A stretch of DNA of 5,450 nt, taken from contig JBFWML010000072.1 in assembly GCA_050251635.1 (NCBI GenBank), forward strand, positions 1 to 5,450, in the 5' to 3' direction. The notes beneath the pieces are model-generated. The model did no database searches. It was not told the origin of the DNA and saw only the letters and a list, made by a program, of their open reading frames with translations. The position numbers were made by a program, and so were the translations under genes. This document shows, one piece after another, positions 1 through 4,817 of the stretch. Positions within the stretch are counted from its first letter, which is position 1, and each line of letters opens with the position of its first letter. The stretch is from JBFWML01 sp050251635. Lineage in GTDB: Bacteria > Campylobacterota > Campylobacteria > Campylobacterales > SZUA-545.

Positions 1-2
1 AT

Positions 3-107
3 TGGCTAGAGAATCTTGACGCCACGGAAACCAAGAAGATCGCCTTGTTGCTCCAGGTGCTTATCGCCCGCGATCGAGCCAAACGTGCCCCTGCTACTTC
101 GAATTAA
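3..107 (+). CDS. C-terminal end of an unidentified protein (5' end outside window)
   Basis: Reading frame 3 is open from the left edge to a TAA at 105-107 and gives 34 residues, beginning WLENLDATETKK and ending RAPATSN. The peptide looks like real protein: an amphipathic, helix-prone stretch (KIALLLQVLIARDRAKRA) followed by a short polar tail. Codon third positions are mostly G or C, as in the neighbouring genes, while the other two forward frames stop within the first 20 bases. It converges on the small Cys-rich gene, and sequence composition switches abruptly to AT-rich right after the stop, as expected at a gene end. I do not recognise the family, and 34 residues are too few to assign one. 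It could also be a chance open stretch. Confidence 0.4.
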   Translation, partial: WLENLDATETKKIALLLQVLIARDRAKRAPATSN

Positions 108-151
108 AATTATCAAGAGAATAGATATTATGTTAACCAATATATTAAAAC
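108..151. other. AT-rich convergent intergenic gap
   Basis: These 44 bases lie between the stop of the left-edge partial gene and the stop of the Cys-rich small gene. They are strikingly AT-rich compared with everything around them. I looked for an inverted repeat followed by a T-run in either direction and saw none. The AACC elements flanking AATATATTAA form a direct repeat, not an inverted one. It probably serves as the 3' end for both genes, but no terminator can be called. Confidence 0.5.
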
Positions 152-328
152 CTAAGACTCTTTTGTTTTCTTGTTGGCTTCGCGTCGCTTAACAGCTTCG
201 TTTGACGGCGACTGCGGGCTGCCGAAGGTGAAACGGCCAAACAAGACGCATCCCTTCATACCGGGATCGCAGGGTTTATCCAAGAGTCTGCAGTGACCTT
301 TTTGATCGTGTTGGCAGGAAAATGACAT
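152..328 (-). CDS. 58-residue four-cysteine small protein, function unknown
   Basis: An ATG at 326-328 opens a 58-codon frame ending in TAG at 152-154. The start is supported by GAGG at 336-339 on the minus strand, 7 bases before the ATG. The product has Cys at residues 5, 13, 20 and 27 (spacing CX7CX6CX6C), with His 7 and His 12 nearby and a PGMKGCVLFGRF segment at about 22-33. It ends in a Lys/Arg/Glu-rich tail (KRREANKKTKES). There is no signal peptide or membrane segment, so it should be cytoplasmic. Four evenly spaced Cys suggest zinc or iron-sulfur binding, but the spacing is not that of 2Fe-2S plant-type, Bfd-like or 2[4Fe-4S] ferredoxins. It lies 47 bases after the encapsulin stop in the same direction, so it may be co-transcribed with the encapsulin operon. 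It is below common ORF length cut-offs and could be missed by annotation. I cannot name the family. Confidence 0.75.
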   Translation of the reverse strand: MSFSCQHDQKGHCRLLDKPCDPGMKGCVLFGRFTFGSPQSPSNEAVKRREANKKTKES

Positions 329-335
329 TCAAAAA

Positions 336-339
336 CCTC
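336..339 (-). promoter_or_regulatory. Ribosome binding site of the Cys-rich small gene
   Basis: The minus strand reads GAGG-TTTTTGA-ATG, a good Shine-Dalgarno core with 7-base spacing. It is the main evidence that this short frame is translated and it fixes the start at 328. Confidence 0.7.
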
Positions 340-344
340 AAGAG

Positions 345-368
345 GAACCCGCCACAAAAAGCGGGCTC
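345..368 (-). terminator. Stem-loop between encapsulin and the Cys-rich gene
   Basis: Bases 345-352 pair with 361-368 around an 8-base loop. On the minus-strand transcript the stem is GAGCCCGC/GCGGGUUC, 8 pairs including one G-U. The wobble pairs only in that transcript, which supports the minus direction. What follows (UUCCUCUU) is only a weak U-tract. It could therefore be a leaky terminator or a 3'-end-stabilising hairpin that lowers expression of the downstream small gene relative to the shell gene. Confidence 0.45.
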
Positions 369-375
369 CGAAAGA

Positions 376-1176
376 TTACCACTCCAGCGCAACGGCCGCT
401 TCGGGCGTATTGACGCGAAAGGTCAGGGTTTCAAACAAAAACAGCTCATGACCGTCGGCCAGCTCTTTGTTGTAACCCATGGCAATATCGACACCGCCGA
501 GGATCTCGTAGTCCCCTCCCCTCAAGCTTACGACCATCGCGCCTTTTTTCAGGCTGGGAACCGGCAGAACTTCACCGCCCTTGAGCAGTTCGCTTAGCTT
601 TTTGGTGAGCGGATAACCCGCATTACCCGCCACGCTAAAGAGTTTGCCGTAGTACTGCGGCTGAATCAAAAGCGCGTAGGGGCCATCCACTTGTGCATTG
701 ACCAGCTCTTTGACCGCTTCGGCCACGCCGGGGAGAATATCGTCGCCCTTGACTTTAACGGCGGGGTTAGTCAAAGCGCCGACCATGCCCTCGATCCCCT
801 CTTTTTTGTAGCCGTCAAACACCAGTGCGTTTTCGGCGTCGCATAATGCTTTGGCCGCAGCAACAATACTTGTGTTATCAAAAACCGGCGCGCCGCGCAA
901 GATGAGATCGATTTCGCTCTCTTTAACAACAAAGGGGACTTTGAGTTCCAAAACCGGCAGGTTTTCGCGGACCGCAACGCTTACGCTGCCAAGTTTCTCC
1001 TTGGCCGCCACGGCGCGGCCGGTGTTCACCCCCGCAAAACCCAAACCCGCAGGCCCGGTGTAGTCCACCACTTTGCGTCCCGTCAAATGTTTCTGGAACA
1101 CCGCAGCCGCTTCCGTTTCCAGTGCGCCCCAAACCGCTGCAGAGAAGGGGGCTTTGTTTCTTTTGAGAATATCCAT
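376..1176 (-). CDS. Encapsulin shell protein (family 1, HK97 fold)
   Basis: This 266-residue protein matches the family 1 encapsulin (linocin-M18-like) length and sequence pattern. Visible are an N-terminal MDILKRNKAPFS helix region and an early GRKVVDYTGPAGLGFAGVNTG segment. A central RGAPVFDNTSIVAAAKALCDAE stretch (about 94-115) and a DGPYALLIQPQYY stretch (164-176) follow. The C-terminus carries GGVDIAMGY (227-235) and TLTFRVNTPEAAVAL. Known family members assemble, usually as 60 subunits, into a hollow shell whose inner wall binds cargo carrying a short C-terminal peptide. It begins 2 bases after the EncFtn stop, and its AAGGAA ribosome binding site, 8 bases before the ATG, lies inside the last codons of EncFtn, so translational coupling is likely. 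No gap or frameshift is seen. Family assignment is secure; shell size is inference. Confidence 0.95.
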   Translation of the reverse strand: MDILKRNKAPFSAAVWGALETEAAAVFQKHLTGRKVVDYTGPAGLGFAGVNTGRAVAAKEKLGSVSVAVRENLPVLELKVPFVVKESEIDLILRGAPVFDNTSIVAAAKALCDAENALVFDGYKKEGIEGMVGALTNPAVKVKGDDILPGVAEAVKELVNAQVDGPYALLIQPQYYGKLFSVAGNAGYPLTKKLSELLKGGEVLPVPSLKKGAMVVSLRGGDYEILGGVDIAMGYNKELADGHELFLFETLTFRVNTPEAAVALEW

Positions 1177-1178
1177 CT

Positions 1179-1562
1179 TTATTTCCTTTTTTTCAAACTG
1201 CCGATATTCAGGCCGCCGCCCGAAGGCGCGGGTGAACCGCCCTGCTCTGCCGTGCCGCCGTCTTTGCCGGTAAAGGCCGCCTCCGCGCCGACGATAGGGC
1301 CGTCTTTAAACAAAAAGGCGCGCAACGCTTCATCCAAAACGGGGTTTTGGCGGCGTAGCCACTCCAGTCCCATGGCGGCGTGTTCAATCTCTTCGTCGCG
1401 GTTGTGTTCCATGATTGCTTTGGCCTCGGGGTCGGTGGCGACAGCTGCGCGCTGGTTGTACCAGTCCACCGCTTCAAGCTCTTCGATGGTGCTTTGGATA
1501 ACCCTGTGAAAGTCTTTGACCTCGGGTGGGAGATTCTCTTCGTGGAAGCCTTCGTGAGCCAT
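1179..1562 (-). CDS. Encapsulated ferritin (EncFtn) ferroxidase cargo
   Basis: This 127-residue protein has the EncFtn signature IEELEAVDWYNQR (26-38) and HNRDEEIEHAAMGLEWLRR (53-71). By alignment from memory with the Rhodospirillum rubrum protein, Glu28, Glu58 and His61 match its ferroxidase ligands Glu32, Glu62 and His65 with identical spacing. Trp34, Tyr35 and Glu30 are also conserved. Unlike classical ferritin it has one two-helix unit and builds its iron site at a subunit interface. It oxidises Fe(II) but relies on the encapsulin shell for mineral storage. A flexible Gly/Ser/Pro/Ala linker (about 98-116) leads to GLNIGSL (117-123), a cargo-loading peptide, then a basic KKRK end. The start is fixed by AAGGAGG at 1567-1573. 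It is the first gene of the operon, directly upstream of the shell gene. Confidence 0.95.
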   Translation of the reverse strand: MAHEGFHEENLPPEVKDFHRVIQSTIEELEAVDWYNQRAAVATDPEAKAIMEHNRDEEIEHAAMGLEWLRRQNPVLDEALRAFLFKDGPIVGAEAAFTGKDGGTAEQGGSPAPSGGGLNIGSLKKRK

Positions 1563-1566
1563 GTAT

Positions 1567-1573
1567 CCTCCTT
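1567..1573 (-). promoter_or_regulatory. Strong ribosome binding site of EncFtn
   Basis: The minus strand reads AAGGAGG-ATAC-ATG, a near-perfect Shine-Dalgarno. This is much stronger than the site before typA and suggests the ferritin cargo is made in quantity once transcribed. Confidence 0.85.
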
Positions 1574-1589
1574 GATAATTCGCGTGTTT

Positions 1590-1619
1590 ACATTACCGAA
1601 AAAGGGGGATGAAGGTCAA
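1590..1619 (-). promoter_or_regulatory. Candidate promoter of the EncFtn-encapsulin operon
   Basis: On the minus strand a TTGACC (1614-1619) resembles a -35 box. After 18 bases comes TAATGT (1590-1595), a mediocre -10. It would start transcription near 1582 and give a short leader of about 20 bases. The placement after the typA hairpin is right, but the -10 is poor, so this is a candidate only. No convincing Fur or other iron-regulator operator was seen. Confidence 0.35.
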
Positions 1620-1643
1620 GAAGAAAAATTATTGTTTAGAGGG

Positions 1644-1670
1644 GAGGCTGCCCCAAAAAGGAGCAGCCTC
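1644..1670 (-). terminator. Hairpin terminator after typA
   Basis: Bases 1644-1654 pair with 1660-1670 around a five-base loop. In the minus transcript this is an 11-pair stem with one G-U. That pair is C-A on the plus strand, so the hairpin belongs to the typA direction. It starts 11 bases after the typA stop. The T-tract is not immediate: TTTTT appears only about 16 bases beyond the stem. It is nonetheless the natural end of the typA transcript and separates it from the encapsulin operon. Confidence 0.65.
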
Positions 1671-1680
1671 GGGGGCAGTC

Positions 1681-3477
1681 TTAGCGGGCCATGCGCTTGC
1701 GCACGTTGGGATCGAGATACTTTTTGCGGATACGGATGTTCTTGGGGGTAACCTCCACCACCTCATCATCCTCAATCCACTCCAAAGCGATTTCCAGGTT
1801 GATTGCGCGGGGCGGAACCAGCTTGATGGCATCGTCAGTACCCGAAGCACGCACGTTGGTCAGCTGCTTGCCCTTGATAGGGTTCACGTCCAAGTCATTG
1901 GGGCGCGCGTGTTCGCCGACGATCATCCCCACGTAAACCTTATCCTGCGGGTGAACAAACATCACGCCGCGCTCTTGCAGGTTAAAAATACTGTAGGCAA
2001 CCGCCTCGCCGTTTTCCATGGAAACCAGCGCGCCGTTGGTGCGGCTTTCAACATTGCCGCTATAGGGGCGGTATTCGATGAAGGAGTGGTTCATAACCCC
2101 TTCGCCCTTGGTTTCGGTCAGGAACTGGGTGCGCAGGCCGATCAGGCCCCGGGCGGGAATTTCGAACTCCATGCGGGTGTAGCCGGTTCCCATCGGGATC
2201 ATCGCTTTCATCTCCGCTTTGCGTTTGCCCAGCTTCTCGATCACCGCGCCGGAAAACTCTTCGGGCACATCCACCACAAGGTGCTCGAAGGGCTCCTTGC
2301 GAACGCCCTCCTCTTCTTTAACGATCACCTCGGGGCGGCCGATGGAAAACTCATACCCCTCGCGGCGCATATTTTCCGCCAGAACGGTGATTTGCAGTTC
2401 GCCGCGGCCGGAAACCTTGAATTTCCCTTCGCCCTCTTCTTCCATTTTCATGGCGATGTTGGTCTGCATCTCTTTTTCCAGACGATCGCGCAGTTTATTG
2501 GAGGTCACGTGCTTGCCCTCGGTGCCTGCCAGCGGCGAGTCGTTCACCGAGAAAAGAACCGACAGAGTGGGCTCTTCGATGTGCAAGGGGTCCAGCGGCA
2601 TCGGGTTGGCCGGGTCAACCAGACTGTCGCCCACGTCGATCGTCTCAAAACCTGCGATCGCAACGATATCGCCCGCCTGAGCCTCTTCGATCTCCATACG
2701 CGCCAAACCGTGAAAGCCGATCAGCTTGGTAATGCGGCCGTTGATCTTTTCGCCGTCGGCCTTGGCCAGCATGAGCGTCTGGTTCTTTTTGAGTTTGCCG
2801 TTAAAAATCCGGGTGATGCCGATTTTGCCCACATAGTTGTCGTAATCCAGCGTAAAGACCTGCGCCTGAATGTGGTTGTCGGCGCTGCCGGTGGGGGCGG
2901 GCACTTCGCGTAAAATCGCTTCAAACAGGGGCTGAAGGTCTTTACCCTCCTCTTCCATGGTGTTTTTAGCGTAGCCGTTCACACCGGAAGCGTAGATGAT
3001 GGGAAACTCAAGCTGATGTTCGCTGGCGTCCATAGCCACCAGCAGGTCGAACACTTCGTTTACGACGCGCTCAGGCTCAGCGGCGGGTTTGTCGACTTTA
3101 TTGACCACCACGATGGGGCGCAGACCAAAGCCGATCGCCTTTTTAACCACGAAGCGGGTTTGGGGCATCACGCCCTCTTGGGCATCCACCAGCAGCAAAA
3201 CGCCGTCAACCATCTTCAAAACCCGCTCAACTTCACCGCCGAAGTCGGCGTGTCCAGGGGTGTCGATAATGTTGATCTTGTGATCTTTGTAACGAATCGC
3301 CGTGTTTTTGGAGAGGATGGTAATGCCCCGCTCGCGCTCTTGCGCGTTGGAGTCCATAACGCACTCTTCAACTTGTTCATGGGCCGCAAAGGTGCCCGAC
3401 TGGCGCAGCAAGCCGTCAACCATGGTTGTTTTACCGTGGTCAACGTGGGCAATCACTGCGATGTTTCTGATTTTCAT
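1681..3477 (-). CDS. typA: Ribosome-associated translational GTPase TypA/BipA
   Basis: This 598-residue protein has the expected family length. GTPase motifs are complete: P-loop AHVDHGKT (10-17), G2 RGIT (50-53), DTPGH (72-76), NKVD (126-129) and a G5-like SG near 164. Then follow the EF-Tu-like beta-barrel domain, two EF-G-like alpha/beta domains and the BipA-specific C-terminal domain, with the conserved GRGELQI and ARGLIGLRTQFLT segments. TypA is cytoplasmic, binds the 70S ribosome like EF-G, and aids 50S assembly and growth under cold or other stress. The ATG at 3477 gives MKIRNIAVIAHV, the usual family start, although its upstream Shine-Dalgarno is weak (AGAAAGCGG). It is divergent from the cyclase gene and ends at a strong hairpin. 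Its sequence resembles Campylobacterota homologues. Confidence 0.98.
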   Translation of the reverse strand: MKIRNIAVIAHVDHGKTTMVDGLLRQSGTFAAHEQVEECVMDSNAQERERGITILSKNTAIRYKDHKINIIDTPGHADFGGEVERVLKMVDGVLLLVDAQEGVMPQTRFVVKKAIGFGLRPIVVVNKVDKPAAEPERVVNEVFDLLVAMDASEHQLEFPIIYASGVNGYAKNTMEEEGKDLQPLFEAILREVPAPTGSADNHIQAQVFTLDYDNYVGKIGITRIFNGKLKKNQTLMLAKADGEKINGRITKLIGFHGLARMEIEEAQAGDIVAIAGFETIDVGDSLVDPANPMPLDPLHIEEPTLSVLFSVNDSPLAGTEGKHVTSNKLRDRLEKEMQTNIAMKMEEEGEGKFKVSGRGELQITVLAENMRREGYEFSIGRPEVIVKEEEGVRKEPFEHLVVDVPEEFSGAVIEKLGKRKAEMKAMIPMGTGYTRMEFEIPARGLIGLRTQFLTETKGEGVMNHSFIEYRPYSGNVESRTNGALVSMENGEAVAYSIFNLQERGVMFVHPQDKVYVGMIVGEHARPNDLDVNPIKGKQLTNVRASGTDDAIKLVPPRAINLEIALEWIEDDEVVEVTPKNIRIRKKYLDPNVRKRMAR

Positions 3478-3511
3478 GGGTAACCGCTTTCTATGGGGAA
3501 AAAATCGCGGG

Positions 3512-3520
3512 ATTATAGCA
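3512..3520 (-). promoter_or_regulatory. Extended -10 promoter of typA
   Basis: The minus strand reads TGCTATAAT preceded by a T-run. This is a consensus -10 box with the extended TGn element and no recognisable -35. It would start transcription near 3505, leaving a leader of roughly 28 bases to the typA ATG. T-rich, -35-less promoters of this kind are common in Campylobacterota. Confidence 0.65.
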
Positions 3521-3546
3521 AAAAAGCGCCTTGGCCCGTTTTGTGC

Positions 3547-3555
3547 TGCTACAAT
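3547..3555 (+). promoter_or_regulatory. Extended -10 promoter of the diguanylate cyclase gene
   Basis: The plus strand reads TGCTACAAT, an extended -10 box differing from the divergent typA box by one base. No -35 at 16-18 bases spacing is convincing. Predicted transcription starts near 3562. This places the upstream in-frame TTG at 3531 outside the message and supports the ATG at 3585. Confidence 0.5.
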
Positions 3556-3584
3556 TAGGAAACAATGCGCTAGAAAGGCCCTTG

Positions 3585-4817
3585 ATGTCTAAAGCCGTCA
3601 GTTACGATCAGCACATCCGCCGTATTGTGATGGGTTCGGCATTGCTGAGCTTGTTGATCGTGATTGCTTACGGCATCTACCTGCAAGCGCAGATGCTCGA
3701 CTCCCACGCGCGTTCGGAGGCGCGCAAGACCAGCAAAATGGCCTTCGAGGCGCTCTATTCGGCCATGTCAAAGGGGTGGACGCAGGAGGAAATTACGCCG
3801 ATTATCCAGCGTTTAAACGCGGTCGATCCGGTGCTCAAGATCGATATTTTCCGCACTTCGGTCGTCTCGGCCCAATACGGCTTGCGGCGCGACACCCGCG
3901 CGCCCGACGGCCCTTTGCTGGAGGCCATGGGCGGAGAAGAGCTGCTGATGGTCGAAGGTCCGGCGAAAATGCGCTTTCTGTATCCGGTTGTTTTAAAACG
4001 GGAGTGTCTCAGCTGTCATAGCAATGCCAAGGCGGGGCAGGTTGCCGGAGTGATCGACATCCACCTGCCCTTTTCGGTCCTCAGCTTCTCCTTTGAGCGG
4101 ATTTTCAATGTATTGCTCTTGGTTTTTGTGGTGATGCTGTGCGGCGTCTTTGTCTTTCTCTATTTTTATCTGCGCCGTCATCTGGTCGATCCCCTCAAAA
4201 AGCTGATTGAGAAAATCCGCGAGATTATTGCCAGCGAAGATCTGACCCGATCGCTGCATCTCAAAAGCAGCGTCAAGGAGGTTAAAGACATCGAAGAGGG
4301 TTTCAATCACCTGACCGCTTCGCTTCACCAAAGCCAGGAGCGGCTCAAGGCGCTAACGCTGATTGACCACCTCACCGGGCTTTACAACCGCCGGCGCTTC
4401 GAGGAGGCGGCGCTGCTGGAGATTAGCCGCGCGGATCGCTACGAAAATCCCTTTTCCATCGTCATGGTCGATCTGGACAACTTTAAGCCGGTCAACGACA
4501 CCTACGGCCACCGCGCCGGAGATGACGTACTGCGCGGGATCGGGCAGCTGCTCAAAAACCATATCCGCGAAAGCGATCTGGCCGCGCGGCTGGGCGGAGA
4601 CGAGTTTGTGCTACTGCTGCCCCACACCGATCATGACGGCGCTTTAAGGGTGGTCGCCAAGCTCTCCGCGCTGCTGAAGCAAACCCATTTCGGCGATGCC
4701 GATCGACCCATCCATGTGACTGCCAGCTTTGGCGTGGCCAGCTTCCCCGATCACGGCGATAATCTCGGCGGCCTCATGGAGTATGCCGATCGGCAGATGT
4801 ACCGCCAAAAACGTTAA
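3585..4817 (+). CDS. Membrane diguanylate cyclase with periplasmic c-haem (CxxCH) sensor, HAMP and GGDEF
   Basis: From the ATG at 3585 the protein has 410 residues. A TTG at 3531 would add 18 residues, but it lies upstream of the promoter, and AAGG six bases before 3585 suits the ATG. A first membrane segment (about 12-33) precedes a periplasmic domain (about 34-173) with CLSCH at 141-145, a c-type haem attachment motif just before GVIDIHLPFSVL. This resembles single-haem DUF3365/Tll0287-like sensors. A second membrane segment (about 175-196) leads to HAMP (RRHLVDPLKKL onward) and a short coiled linker. The GGDEF domain starts at about DHLTGLYNRRRF (261-272). It has DLDNFKPVNDTYGH (296-309) and an intact GGDEF (337-341), and RESD (328-331) is five residues upstream as a canonical c-di-GMP inhibitory site. 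It should make c-di-GMP from two GTP, controlled by haem redox state or ligand. Covalent haem and the ligand are inference. Confidence 0.92.
   Translation: MSKAVSYDQHIRRIVMGSALLSLLIVIAYGIYLQAQMLDSHARSEARKTSKMAFEALYSAMSKGWTQEEITPIIQRLNAVDPVLKIDIFRTSVVSAQYGLRRDTRAPDGPLLEAMGGEELLMVEGPAKMRFLYPVVLKRECLSCHSNAKAGQVAGVIDIHLPFSVLSFSFERIFNVLLLVFVVMLCGVFVFLYFYLRRHLVDPLKKLIEKIREIIASEDLTRSLHLKSSVKEVKDIEEGFNHLTASLHQSQERLKALTLIDHLTGLYNRRRFEEAALLEISRADRYENPFSIVMVDLDNFKPVNDTYGHRAGDDVLRGIGQLLKNHIRESDLAARLGGDEFVLLLPHTDHDGALRVVAKLSALLKQTHFGDADRPIHVTASFGVASFPDHGDNLGGLMEYADRQMYRQKR

Noticed and set aside
1574..1585. A Fur-box-like GATAATT between the ribosome binding site and promoter of EncFtn
   Set aside because: Only a half-site is present with no inverted partner, so iron-dependent repression cannot be claimed from the sequence.
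1609..2913. A long (434-codon) plus-strand open frame antisense to typA
   Set aside because: It lies wholly opposite a perfectly conserved TypA sequence. Its product is rich in His, Val, Gly and Asn with no recognisable domain, as expected of an antisense shadow of a GC-biased gene.
3016..3483. Plus-strand open frames opposite the 5' part of typA
   Set aside because: They are antisense to the GTPase domain, have no ribosome binding site and no recognisable protein features.
3531..3584. An 18-residue N-terminal extension of the cyclase from a TTG at 3531
   Set aside because: It contains the predicted promoter -10 box and has no ribosome binding site. The ATG at 3585 has AAGG at good spacing and leaves a normal short N-terminus before the first membrane segment.
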